A stretch of 64,000 bases of DNA from Balaenoptera acutorostrata (taxonomy: Eukaryota > Chordata > Mammalia > Artiodactyla > Balaenopteridae), in assembly GCF_949987535.1 (NCBI RefSeq), contig NC_080075.1, positions 37,632,269 through 37,696,268 of the forward strand, given 5' to 3'. Position 1 is the first letter of the stretch, and each line of letters opens with the position of its first letter. Under the pieces are notes generated by a model that saw nothing but the letters and a program-made list of their open reading frames with translations, had not been told where the DNA came from and ran no database searches. Shown piece after piece: positions 12,473-23,700 of this stretch. The position numbers and the translations under genes are program-made.

Positions 12473-12850
12473 AAGGATATTATGCCAACTGAAATAAGTC
12501 AGACAGAGAAAGACAAATACTGTATGATATCACTTATAGGTGGAAACTGAAAAATAAAACAAAGTAGTGAATATAACAAAAAAGAAACAGACTCACAGAT
12601 ATAGAGAACTTATGGTTACCAGTGGGTAGAGAAAGGAGGAAGGAGCAAGATAGGGGTAGTGTATTAAGAGAGACAAACTGTTAAGTATAAAATAAATAAA
12701 GTACAAGGATATACTGTACAGAACAGGGAATATAGCCAATACTTCATAATAACTATAATGTAATATAGCATTTTAAAATTGTGAATAACCTTGTTGTACA
12801 CCTGGAACTTATGTAATATTGTAAATAAACTATACCTCAATTTTTAAAAG
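10969..12850 (+). mobile_element. outer L1, 3' portion
   Basis: Coding similarity resumes exactly after the right duplication copy. It covers the RT FADD-box region (here changed to 'FEDDIIL', near 11010), the thumb, the Cys-rich C-terminal part (about 12034-12234, '[19 protein letters not shown]') and the C-terminal end near 12472. A 3'UTR of about 375 bp ends in 'actatacctcaattttta'. Around 11530 a piece of the ORF2 region is missing compared with the inner copy. This is a dead, older L1. Confidence 0.85.
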
Positions 12851-12894
12851 TCCAAACTCTACTGTGAAAAATAAAAATAATTTTGATGAAAACC

Positions 12895-13185
12895 ACCTCT
12901 TTTTTTCTTTTATTGTTCATATTTTTTTCTCCTCTATATAAGAAATACTTGCTTACTCCAAAATGAAAAAGATTTTCTCTTATTTTCTTCTAGGAGTTTT
13001 ATGATTTAGCTTTTTAAAACTTCCATGATCTATGTGGGGTTAATTTTTATGTACATGATGTGAGGCAATGTTCAATATTCATCTTTCCATATGGAAATAC
13101 ATTTATACTCTTATAATTTTTTAAAAAATATTCTCCTTTCCCCCATTAAATTTTCTTGGCACCTTTATTAAAAATAAATTGACCA
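12895..13185 (-). mobile_element. old L1 ORF2 relic (minus strand), segment 1
   Basis: Plus-strand text such as 'taggagttttatgattt' and 'gggttaatttttatgtacatgatgtgagg' is the reverse complement of the distal half of ancient L1 ORF2. The segment is split from 13524-14470 by a SINE. Boundaries are approximate. Confidence 0.7.
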
Positions 13186-13523
13186 GGGACTTCCGTGGTG
13201 ACACAGTGGTTAAGAATCCACCTGCCAACGCAGGGGACATGGGTTCGAGCCCTGGTCCGGGAAGATCCCACATGCCACGGAGCAACTAAGCCCGTGAGCC
13301 ACAACTACTGAGCCTGCGCTCTAGAGCCCACATGCCACAACTACTGAAGCCTGCACACCTAGAGCCCGTGCTCCACAACAAGAGAAGCCACCGCAATGAG
13401 AAGCCTGCACACCGCAAGGAAAGAGTAGCCCCCGCTCGCCGCAACTAGAGGAAGCCCGCGCGCAGCAACGAAGACCCAACACAGCCAAAAATAAATAAAT
13501 AAATAAATAAATAATTTTTAAAA
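13186..13523 (+). mobile_element. CHR-type tRNA-derived SINE
   Basis: Full-length SINE with head 'gggacttccgtggtgacaca', B-box-like 'gggttcgagccctggtccg', the body phrase 'gggaagatcccacatgcc' and the tail 'gacccaacacagcc', then (AAAT)n. Duplications 13173-13185 (aataaattgacca) and 13524-13536 (aatcaattgacca) match at 12 of 13 positions. The minus-strand open frame 13321-13578 is the antisense of this SINE. It is inserted in an old minus-strand L1. Confidence 0.92.
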
Positions 13524-14470
13524 AATCAATTGACCACATATGTGGTGTCTTATTTTTAGAATCACTGTTGTGTTCCACTGTCTGAACATGTCCATATGTC
13601 TGTTCTTATACCAGTATCACACTGTCTTGGTTACTGTATCCTTACACTCAGTCTTGAAATCAGGTAGTTATTCCTATGTTTCAAAATTACTTTGAATTTA
13701 TTCGGTATTTTTCCATTTCAATGTAAATTTTAGAATGTTTGCTGATTTTTTAAAAAAGCATACTAGGGTTTCATTGAGATTATATTGAATCTATAGATTA
13801 ATATAGGGAAAATTGACATCTTAACAATATTAAGAGTCTGATACATGAACAAGATTGTTCTTTCAGTCTCCTTTGTCTCCACATTTCTTCAAATATTTTG
13901 TAGTTTTTAGGGTATAGGTCTTATTCATATTTTGTTAAAAATTTTACTAGTTTTTCATGGGTTTTGATGCTGTTCCATATGATATCTTTAAAATTTTAAT
14001 CTCCAATTCTTTGTTGCTAATATATAGAAACTGACGTTTGTACATTGACCTTTTATCGTGCAACTTTGTTAAACGAACTTATTAGTTCTAGTAACTTTCT
14101 TGTAGAATCCTTTGGATTTTCAATAGCTATGATCATGACAGTTTTACTTTTTCCTTTACAATCTATATGTGTTTTATTTTTTCCTCTTGCCTTATTATAC
14201 TGGTTAGGATGTCCAGTACAATGATGAATAGAAGTGAGGAAAGCAGATATCCTTGTTCCTGAAATTAGAGAAGTAGTCTCCAGTCTCTCACCATTAAATA
14301 TAGTACGAGTTGCAGGTTTTTCACAAATACTCTTTATCAGGTTTAGGAAGTTCCCTTTTATCACTAGTGTTCTGAGGACTATAACCGATTTTCTAATGTT
14401 AAACCATTTGTGCATTCCTTGGGATAAATAGTACATTTATCATATTGATAATATGTCATACATTTTACTT
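13524..14470 (-). mobile_element. old L1 ORF2 relic (minus strand), segment 2
   Basis: Continuation of the L1 split by the SINE. On the minus strand, broken frames resemble the L1 reverse transcriptase. The region around 14053-14436 contains fragments such as '[20 protein letters not shown]', the segment that normally follows the FADD box. Strongly diverged, with no functional frame. Confidence 0.78.
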
Positions 14471-14579
14471 CTATGTACTCTATAAGCCTCACAATTCAAT
14501 AGTTATTTTTGCTTTAAAAAAAGTCAAACATTTTGAAGAAATTTAAATATGAGAAAAATGTGTTTTATATTCCCCACAT

Positions 14580-15930
14580 ACCCATCATTTTGAGTGCTTT
14601 TCATTTGTTTGTGTAGATATGTTTCCATCTAGCATTATTTTCCTTCCACCTGATTCCTCTTACATTTCTTATTGTGCAAGTCTGCCGGCAACATATTTCC
14701 TTGGCTTTTCTTAATCTGGAAACATCTCTATTTTGCCTTCAGTTTTGAAGGATATTTTTGCAGGGTAAAGAATTCTAGGTAGACAGGTTTTGCATCTTTT
14801 TTCCTTTAAAACTTTAAATATATTGTTATATTGTCTTGTGTATATCATCTTTTTTTCTCTGTGATCTATTCCTCTGGCTGCTTATAAGATTTACTCTTCA
14901 TTACTTATTTGCTTCAGTTTAATTAAAATGTGCATTGGTGTGGTTTTCTTCATGTTAATTAGGCTTGGGATTTAATAAATGTCTTGGAAGTGTGGGTTTA
15001 CGGTTTTTCTCAAGTTTGAAAATTCGTGACCATTGTTTCTTCAAATAACTTCTTCTGCACCCTCCCCCCTTTCTGGAAGTCCAATTATACATATTATAAA
15101 CACTTGATATTATATCATAAGTCACTGAAGTTCTGTTCATTTATTTTTCATTCTATTTCTATGTTTCCTTTTGGATCATTTCTATTACTATGTCTTCAAA
15201 TTCACTAATCTTTTGTTTTTTTGTTAAGTATACAATCTGCTATTAACATCACTCAGGGAAATTGTCATTTCTATTTTTATCTCTAAAAGTTCCATCTGCT
15301 TCTTTTAAATATCTTCCATTTCTCTCCTCATCATGTTCATGTTTTCCTTTAAATACTTGGACATAGTAATAATAACACTTCAGTAGTCTTGTCTGCTGAT
15401 TCAATAACTTCTGTTTCATTGAGTTTTCTTCTAGTTATAAGTCACAATTTCCCTTCTTCACATGTTGAGCAATTTTTATTGAATGCTAAACATTGTATAT
15501 TTTACATTTTTGAGTATCTGGTTGTCTTGCTTTAAAGATCTTTGGGATTTATTATGGAAGGCACCTAAATTACCTGCCAAGTTTGATGCTTGTTTTTAAG
15601 ACTTTTAGAGTGTGTCTAGAGAACCCTTTATTCTAGGGTATATTTTAACCTCACTACAATTGTGTGACCATTCTGGAGTTTCCACTGAATGCCCTGCATG
15701 GTCAACAAAGACTTTTCACCCTCTTTGGTCAGAACCTGAATATGACCCAGTCCTGAGCTATCCCTGGGAAACCTTCAGCTCACAGCTTACCAACATCTCT
15801 TTGTGGCATTTCACCCTATGCATGTCGATCATAGTTTTCAGCAAAGAGTCAAGGAGACCTCTACACATATTCCTGGAGATAATTTTCTGGGCAGCACCTT
15901 CCTCTCCATAACTCTGCCCTTTATGTTACA
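14580..15930 (-). mobile_element. old L1/HAL1-like ORF1 region (minus strand)
   Basis: The plus-strand sequence has the T-rich pattern typical of antisense L1M/HAL1 ORF1-type sequence: 'ttgaaggatatttttgcagg', 'aagaattctaggtagacagg' and 'attgtttcttcaaataac'. No usable frame remains. The family assignment (L1M versus HAL1) and the right boundary are uncertain. Confidence 0.55.
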
Positions 15931-16299
15931 GACGCTTCAGCTTCCCTGAACTAAGATCTATGTCTCCTCAACTCCACAGAATCAACATGCTTTGCTTACA
16001 ATCTTACTCCCTGTTCCATGGTTCAGAGTGTCCTTCCAGGAAGAAAGTTGGGGCAATCACAGGGCTCATCTCATTTATTTATTTCTTTCAGAGATCACAA
16101 TCCTCCCCTGCCCATTGTCCAAAATATAAAAGCAGTTGTTTCATACATTTTGTCAAGTCTTTCATTGTCTATAGCAAAGTGATAAAGTTCATTCCTCTTG
16201 TTCCATCATGGCCAGAAACGGAAGTCTACTATACACTTTATTCTAATTCTTATTATTTTGCTCTTAGATTCTAGTTTGGGACAAACGTAGAGACAATGA
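15931..16299. other. unclassified stretch
   Basis: No gene or nameable repeat seen. Short open frames here show no family motifs. Confidence 0.35.
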
Positions 16300-16535
16300 T
16301 GACTGACTTTTTTTGAGTGTTTACTATGTTCTGGGCATTATGCTAAAAAGTTTTACTTTAATTGCCTCATTTAATCCTTACAATAACCTATGTACCATAT
16401 AATACCCCATCTTACAGAGGAGGAAAATGAGACTTATGGAAGTAACTTCCCTATAGTCACATAGCTAGTAAGCAGTGGGATCAGATTTTCAATCCAGCTC
16501 TGCTGGACTCTACAGCTGGACTCTTAACCAATATA
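16300..16535 (+). repeat. MIR SINE
   Basis: An ancient tRNA-derived MIR in sense: 'gagtgtttactatgttctggg', 'gcctcatttaatccttacaa', 'cttacagaggaggaaaatgag', 'cacatagctagtaag' and a final 'ctcttaacca' occur in canonical order. Confidence 0.85.
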
Positions 16536-16879
16536 CTTGGAAAACCCTTTGATTTACCCAATATACTCACCCCATATGACTGTATCTCAAGCATATACAC
16601 TATTATATATGTACACTAACACTAAGTGGCATTATATAATGCCAAAATGTTTACTCCAATGCCTGGAAATTAAGTGCCTTTTTTTTGCAAAATATTATAT
16701 CTGTCTATGCAAAATACTTAAAGGTAAAGTGTGAAGCTGGGAGTAGGAGAATTTTGCACTTACATACTGATCAAGCATATTGAAGTTCTAAAACTTATCA
16801 TCTCTGCAATTCTTAAACAATTGTAATATATTGATACTTATTTTGTTATTAATTTCATGTAATTCTATTTTTATCTCCT

Positions 16880-16985
16880 CCAAAAGATTGTAAACAAGCT
16901 TCATGAGAAGAAAATCATGTCTTAGTCCTCCTCTGTACACCCTGCATTGTCTAGAACAATGCCTTCTATATAGTACATACTAGAT
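16880..16985 (+). repeat. L2 3' end
   Basis: 'agattgtaaacaagcttcatgag' followed by a 'gtctagaacaatgcctt...tagtacata' ending is the decayed L2 3'-terminal pattern. Confidence 0.6.
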
Positions 16986-17119
16986 TATTTTTTGATTTCT
17001 TGATAGTTGGTTGATTCATCGAGAAGCTTTTTAATGTAATTGCCTTGATTTGTACTTTGCTTTTAAGTACAGATCCCAAAGGATGTTACTACTATATTAG
17101 GTATTTCCTGCTAATTCTT

Positions 17120-17200
17120 TCTAGATTATAAGTTCCCCAAGGTCAAAGATATGTTTTATGTATCTGTGTCTCTGCTCAACACAGGGTGCAGCTCCAGAGA
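17120..17200 (+). repeat. L2 3' end fragment
   Basis: 'ctagattataagttccccaag' is the L2 tail motif. It is short and partly diverged. Confidence 0.5.
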
Positions 17201-17379
17201 AGCCATCAATACACAACCAACTGCTGGCTTCTGGTATGGATACACAGGCAGGGGGCCCAGAACTGAAGAGATTGCCTACTATGCCTATAGGCCCACTGAC
17301 TAGCACAAACTGGACCAAGCTCAAATCACCACAGGATTTTGCATTCCAAGATTCTCTTCAGATATAAACATCCTAGATA

Positions 17380-17990
17380 ATAATAACGTAACCTAACATA
17401 TCCACATTTGTATCACAGTTTAAAAAACACTTCCATTTCACATGTTAGCCATGATCTAGTCAGAAAATGGAAAATTGCTATTTCTCCTACAAATAGAGGA
17501 AAGCAAATACAGAGGAACTGGTTACATTCTGGTGAGGGAAAAGTTAGGAATACAATCAGGGTCACTGAAGGAACCCTGACATAATTAACAGTAGGAAGCC
17601 ACTGTCACCCCTAGGTCTGGAGGGGCAATGGGAAGAAGTGGTGAAACACAGCCCAGAACTTGAGGCCATCCAGTGGCTCCACAGCCATGAAGGAAAGAAT
17701 GAGCCAAGGATGCCACAGGAAGCCAAGAGGAGAAGTGTCCTGGGTTCCCTCCACTCAGGCTCTCTAATATTTTGCTGCTGCCCCTCATTGGTCAAATCAA
17801 TCTGGAAGCCAAAGGTCAGGGAAGTCTGGGAAAGAAACGTAGCTTCCTGTGTTACAGAGCAGATCAGGGCAAGGCAGAGAAAGAATCTGAGAGCAATCAG
17901 GCAGTTGATTCTACATTTTATCTTGTTCTGTGCAACAGAAAATGGATACTTGGAGAACTCCACGGACTTACTCAAGGTCATACATCAGCA
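17380..17990. repeat. unnamed old repeat, copy A (related to about 20580-20790)
   Basis: The part at about 17765-17830 ('ctgctgcccctcattggtca' and following) resembles 20615-20680 ('ctgctgatgcctcccattgg' and following). The similarity continues as 'aaat(c/c)a(a/g)ct(g/a)gaa(g/a)cca'. This suggests two copies of an interspersed repeat I cannot name. The two overlapping plus-strand open frames here (17638-18015 and 17772-18071) show no known protein features. Confidence 0.4.
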
Positions 17991-19599
17991 AGTGGTAGAG
18001 CTAGAATTCCTTTAATTACAAACCAGTTCCATACATTTTTTTCTATAGACCATGACTTCCTTTCACAATAGAACAGGAGAGGAGGTGAAAAATTGTATTT
18101 ACGTGTATTTTCCCACTTTCTATCTCATCCCTTTCTCATTTCTATTCTCACTACACGTGACTGAATTTCCCCTAGAGTTTTATTTAAAGTGGTACTATGC
18201 ACTTTAGAAGTCCAAAGCTCTAAAGAGGATTGTCCTCAGGACCAAGACCACTGGTGTCCTTCATTCCCCCAGTCACTCTCCGTCCCCCTGTGTTCCCAGG
18301 GCCCCTTTGGCTTCCTTCCCTCATGCACATGCACTTTGAGCAGCAATTATTTGTTGCCTGTCTCCCCTCTTAGGTTGATGGGAACCAATTCTCAGGCATC
18401 TTGATATCCTAGGATGATACCCCTGATATCCTGATATAACGTCTAGCACATTATCAATGCTCTGTAAGTGCCTGAATAAATAAATGAATATAACTGAAGG
18501 TGTCCTCACACCAGATAGGTGAAGTATGCAAAACTGAGGCTGCTTAACTGACCTTAAGTCCCTGAAGATTGTAAGATACAACAGTTCACAGAAGATTAGA
18601 GTCACTGGGAGGAGGGATGTTTACTCCTTTAGTCCCAGTGTCTTAGCTTTGGTGCTCTAGCTTTATCATCATCCAAAATAAGGTTGTAGAAGTCATGCCC
18701 TTTTCATTTAGTCACATGAATGAGAAGGACGAACACAAGTGAGTGGTTGCCTAGATTGAGAATCCATTCAGATGCTGACATAAAAATAACCGGACAACAA
18801 AGCCCCACTTTAGCACTTTCTCTACAGTGATACACAAGAGGCATTTGTGGGCCCACAACAATTTCGAAAGCATAGTTCTAGGGAATAATGCTATGTAATC
18901 ATAAAATTACACTCGAGATAAGATTTAATTATCATTTTCACCTTTCCAACACCTTTCACAAAGTAATACTTAAAAGCTTTGCAAGAAAGAATATTACCCT
19001 CAAAGTGATAACAATGAAAGCTCAAGAAAGAACAACCAACAGGCCAGGCTTTTATGGGAACTTAGGCTCAGGGTGTTATTCAAAATTATTATAAGTGACT
19101 GCCACCTAAGGGAGTTTATAGATTGGCTTCAAAGGGGAAGCCACTGGGAAAAATAAATGGACTCTTTCCTAAAAGAGATATTTTCATTTCTCCAGACAGA
19201 GAGCTAATAAAAGCTGCTGGCTACTATGATAAGCAGGCAGTGATTGCAAGGTAAGATGCATGTCCTCAAAAGCATTCCATTTTCACTGTGAATCAAAACA
19301 CACTCAATATTATCACTAATAGAGATGTGCAAGGCAGAGGTGGAGCAGCTGTCTTCTAAGGGGGGATCTACAGGATGACAAAAGCTTGAACTAATTCTTA
19401 CCTCTCCTGGAGAGGAATATAAAATTAGACGTGGTGTCCTAATTACATTCATGAGTTTCCAGCTAATTTTAAAATCGAACTGTCAAGGTCATGAAAGGTA
19501 AGGAAAATCTGAGAAACGACCACAGATTAGAACAACGTGCTATCCTGGATTGAATCCTACACACAAAAAAGGATATTAGTGGGAAACTGGTGAAATCTA
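17991..19599. other. mostly unclassified; weak L2-like tail near 18420-18480
   Basis: The only pattern I recognise is an L2-like end ('gtctagcacattatcaatgc...gaataaataaatgaat') around 18440-18490. The rest shows no gene or repeat I can name. Confidence 0.35.
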
Positions 19600-19790
19600 A
19601 ATGAAGTCTAGAGTTTAGTTAATAGAAATATGTCAATGCTAATTTCTTAGTTTTGACAAATTGGCATTGTTATGTAACATATGAACATTAGGGGAAGCTG
19701 GGTGAAGGGTGTGTGGGAACTCTCTGTACTCTATTTGCAAATTTTCTGTAAATCTAAAATCATCCCAAAATAAAAAGTTTATTTTGTAAA
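19600..19790 (+). mobile_element. old L1 3' end (plus strand)
   Basis: 'ggggaagctgggtgaagggt', 'gggaactctctgtactctat', 'tttctgtaaatctaaaat' and 'aaaataaaaagttta' are the terminal words of an old L1 (L1MC/L1ME-like) 3'UTR. Only the 3' end is present. Confidence 0.65.
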
Positions 19791-20329
19791 GAGTGATAAG
19801 CAAAGTCCACTGGCTATTCTGGTGGTTTTATTACTTGGATAACGACAAGTTGAATACTTCTTCCTAATTTCCAACTTTCCAAAGAGGAAGAAGACGATCC
19901 ATCAGACAACATGGAATATGGAAGGGGCAGGGCAGATGTTAGCTCCTGAATGGCACTACAGGTCAAAAGGAAAATCTGCCACCGTTAAATTTTGAGTGAT
20001 GGCCTCAGCTGCTGAGGCTCCCAGAGGGATTTAGCTAGCCCGTGGTTCCTGATGGACTCCCTCCTTTTGCTGATCAATCAAACTACAGTCATCAGGCATC
20101 ACTTAGAAATGAGACCAAAATATTTCTTAATTCATGAGCACGTGTATATATACTTTTTCAATGTAAATAATTTACAAGTATGTGTGCTCACTTTCTTTTC
20201 TCAGAATACTGAAGAACAAACTACTAAGAGGAATGTCCCCAAGTTTTGACAGATTGTTCTACCTTTAGGCTTAAACCGGAAGATTGAGATTGAATTTCAG
20301 AGGCATACGGGTCCTGGTAGAAAACAAAT
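19791..20329. other. unclassified stretch
   Basis: No gene or nameable repeat recognised. Confidence 0.3.
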
Positions 20330-20790
20330 GGCATCATCAATCTGAGGAGAATTTAATAAAGGGACTGATTCCCAAGGTATGGACAAAATTTAGAGAAACA
20401 GCAAAGATCAGTGCAGCACCTCAGGCCCCGGGCTTGTGAAGAGCTGTTATGACAGCTCTTATGAAGATGCCCCTAAAGTGAAGGGACAAAGGGGAGGGAG
20501 AAGTTACCAGAAACTGACATGGATATATCTAGAGGGCCACCTGTAGATCATTCACTGGACACAAGCCAGAGGAGTTAATACCCTGACCTTACTCTCCTCT
20601 TGCCCTCTGATTCTCTGCTGATGCCTCCCATTGGCCAAATCCAGCTAGAAACCAGAGCACACAGGAGCCCACAGCTACACTCCACACGGGGCAGCCTTCT
20701 GGCGGCTCAGAACAGAATGGAGAAAGGGGTGGAGAATGGATCTGGAGGGACAAACTTATCCAGGCTACTCACTCTGTTAATGGCCTTATC
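20330..20790. repeat. unnamed old repeat, copy B (related to about 17740-17870)
   Basis: See copy A. 20615-20680 aligns by eye with 17765-17830 in the same orientation. The tail 'ggagaatggatctggaggga' also looks repeat-derived. I could not name the family. Confidence 0.4.
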
Positions 20791-21774
20791 TTGAGTTTTC
20801 ATTGCCATTGCACCTATTTAATAATAATGCTAATCTATCCATTGCTCAGTTGCAGGATTTTTCTGAATCTAGTACAGCCAAATAATTTTGCATTTTGTAA
20901 AATCTTTGATATGGGTCAAGCCACACCCAGACAAGATGCAGTCACCTCTCAAAGAAGGGGCATTATTTGCCAAATAGCTCAGGGTAGCAAAGTGCAGGGG
21001 CTGCTGTATGCTTCCACAACGGGATGCACTTGGAAAGGACTGTACCCAGTTTCCCTAAGTGGCCTCAGCTGGCTTCAAATAACAGTTTTCCCTCTTTCTG
21101 GTCTGTCCTTTATTTTCCCTTCATTTGTGAAACCCTTTAAAAACGTCAGCAGCAAAGACTTCTCCCTAGAGACAAAAGGGGGAGATGTGGCAGAGGAACA
21201 ATAAAAATACCGTTGGAACGCAAAAAGGAAAATGCCAATAACTGCAGCCTCGGGCACTCAGAGATTCACTGGTGTTTGTATTATTTGTATTTTCTTCATC
21301 ACCTTTCAATTTCTAATTACATGTAAGAAAAATTCCAAATGGAAAAATACGTAAGGCAGTTAAAAGAGAGAGAAGCAAGGCCCATGAGCTGAACTTAGCA
21401 ACTGAGCTAAGGTAAAGATGGCCACAGAAGGAAAAAATGGGAGGATCAAGGGAAAGACAGAGGCAAGATGAAGCCTCATGTTGGATGAGGGGTAATCAAA
21501 TTCTCACCTTCGGGGTCAGTAAGACACAAGATGTGTGCCAGTGAGCTGGCCAAGTGGTAGGACTGGGGTTCCCAGAAAACACGTGTAAAAGGGAGGCCCT
21601 GCTTTAATAATTCAGATACCAAAAAAGTCACATTTCCTTGATATTCAAGTTGTAATGACTCCAAGGCTTACCTGCCTAGGTTAGCAGTGCTTCTCTTTCC
21701 CAGACAAGCCCAAGAACACACAGACTGCTCAGTCCATGATGTTAATCTTGTTTTTTTCATTCCACAGCAGAATC
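20791..21774. other. unclassified stretch
   Basis: A 137-codon open frame (20791-21204) and shorter ones occur, but their translations show no domain or signal I recognise. Treated as chance. Confidence 0.3.
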
Positions 21775-22200
21775 CATGTTCATTCCGTCACTCACTCACT
21801 CATTCATTCATCCAACAAATATTTGTTGAGCACCTGCTGTGCATCAGGCACTGCTGTAAATGCTGAGGATGCAGCAGAGAAAAATGAAAACAAGATCCCT
21901 TACTCTCCTGGTCCAAACATTCAATTGTTAAGGTAGACCAAATGAGCAGAAAATGAACAAGATACGTTCAAAGATTAACATACCCTTGAAGGAAATAAAG
22001 TAGGATAGACCCTTAAAGAGGGCCTGCTAGTGTGAAGACGATTACCCTAGATTGAGTGGTCTGACAAAAAGCCTCAATGAAGAGGTGGCATTTGAGCTGT
22101 GATCTTAGATGACAAAAAGAAATGAGCCAAGTAACAAAGTTGACCATGAACATTGGAGGCTCATGCCTGGAAGCAAGCGCAAAGGTCCTGAGGAGGAATG
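21775..22200 (+). repeat. old mammalian interspersed repeat (family not named)
   Basis: Begins with 'ttcattcatccaacaaatat' then 'tgttgagcacctgctgtgc' and 'atcaggcactgctgtaaatgc'. It later has 'gaagaggtggcatttgagctg' and 'gcgcaaaggtcctgagg'. The same word order recurs at 25415-26070, so this is a dispersed ancient repeat. Confidence 0.6.
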
Positions 22201-22740
22201 GACTTGGCTGATCTTACAAGGGAGCCAGAGTCAGGGTGGGTCCAAACCTTGGCCATAGGGTATGTTTAGAGCCAGCCCTTTCTAAGGACAACCTGGGCCC
22301 TGGGGTGCTAAGTCTGCATCAGGCGTCCAGATCCCTGAGCCACCTCCTCCCCCCAAGAGCCTCTCACCCATTCCTAATTAGGATGCAAATTTTAATGGAC
22401 TATAGAGTCCTGACAAAAACCACCTGGGAGGAATGTATCATAAAGTCCTTGGAAAGGAGTTTCTACCTCCTCCCAGGACAGTGCAGGGGGCAGGGGAGAT
22501 CTGTTAAACTTTTGGATAACTAAATTTAGTTTTGAAGATTTTTTTCCCAAAACAAAGGAAGTCCATCACAAAGTTAGTTGACATCCTTCATTACTAGAAA
22601 CTAGACTGCTCACAAAGCCTCAAATGGCTGTCTTTCTTAAAATGAGAAACTTAGGTTTAACCCAGATAGGTTCCCTGCAAGGTGTGCCTGGCGTTCTTCT
22701 CCTCAGGCAGGGCAGGAGAGGTTTATAAAGCTAGCTGCAG

Positions 22741-23042
22741 GGGCTTCCCTGGTGGCGCAGTGGTTGAGAGTCTGCCTGCTAATGCAGGGGACACGGGTTC
22801 GAGCCCTGGTCTGGGAAGATCCCACATGCCACGGAGCAACTGGGCCCGTGAGCCACAACTACTGAGCCTGCGCGTCTGGAGCCTGTGCTCCGCAACAAGA
22901 GAGGCCGCGACAGTGAGAGGCCCGCGCACCACGATGAAGTGTAGCCCCCGCTTGCCGCAACTGGAGAAAGCCCTCGCAGAGAAACAAAGACCCAACACAG
23001 CCAAAAAAATAATAATAAATTAAAAAAAAAAAAAAAAAAAAA
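22741..23042 (+). mobile_element. CHR-type tRNA-derived SINE with 10-bp target-site duplication
   Basis: Nearly canonical young-looking copy: 'gggcttccctggtggcgcag' head, 'gggttcgagccctggtctgg' B-box region, 'gacccaacacagccaaaaa' tail and a long A-tract (23022-23042). Duplications: ctagctgcag at 22731-22740 and 23043-23052, identical. The plus-strand frame 22682-23023 and minus-strand frame 22723-23004 are translations of this SINE. Confidence 0.95.
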
Positions 23043-23179
23043 CTAGCTGCAGCTCCTGCATGGAGGTATCAAGGTTCCTTCTTCAGTAGCAGTGGAAGGT
23101 GACGAGATCTTAAAGTACAAACAAGAAATAAATATTTCAATGTAGAGTAGGTCACAGTCAGCAATGAGGTGGCTTTAAA

Positions 23180-23700
23180 GTATACCAACCAATTCTTTGA
23201 TACTCCTGTCTTCACAAGATGGAGACTAATTCCTGTTCCCTTACCTCTAAACTGAACTTAGTGACCTGAGGAATAGAATGTGGTGGGTGTGAAGCAGCAT
23301 GACTCCTAGGATGCGGACATAAGAGGCAAAGTGGCTTCCTCCTTGCTCTCTCTCAATCTCTCACTCTGGGGAAACCCAGCTGCCATGTCATGAGGACACT
23401 CAAGCAGTCATACGAAGAGGCCCATGTGATAAGAAACTGAGGCCTCCTGCCAATGGCCATGTAAGTGAGCCACAGTGGAAGCTGATTCTCCAGCCTCAGT
23501 CAAGCTCTCAGATGACTGCAACCCCAACTGATATTTTGTCATGATCTCATGAGACATCCAAGTCACCCAGTTAAGCCACTCTCAAGTTCCTAACCCACAG
23601 AAACTACTTTTTCTGGGGTAACAGACGTTTGTTGTTTTTAGTCACTAAGCTCTAAGGTAATTTGTTACATATCAGCATAAGCAGTGAGGTCTGGAAGCAT
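23180..23700 (+). repeat. old LTR-like interspersed repeat
   Basis: 'gaaactgaggcctcctgcca', 'atggccatgtaagtgagcca', 'tccagcctcagtcaagctct', 'cagatgactgcaacccc' and a 'ttgttgtttttagtcactaagct...taatttgttac' ending form a familiar ancient repeat, possibly of MaLR/ERVL LTR type. The family name is not certain. No coding region. Confidence 0.5.

Noticed and set aside
22741..22860. possible tRNA gene (A- and B-box-like sequence)
   Set aside because: The Pol III boxes belong to the tRNA-derived head of a CHR SINE with A-tail and target-site duplication. The head does not fold as an intact tRNA, and the same head recurs in the other SINEs.
22682..23023. 113-codon plus-strand and 93-codon minus-strand frames
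   Set aside because: Both are translations of the CHR SINE at 22741-23042.
23180..23700. possible endogenous retrovirus
   Set aside because: Only an LTR-like ancient repeat fragment is visible. No gag, pol or env motif or primer-binding site was seen in the neighbourhood, so no provirus is claimed.
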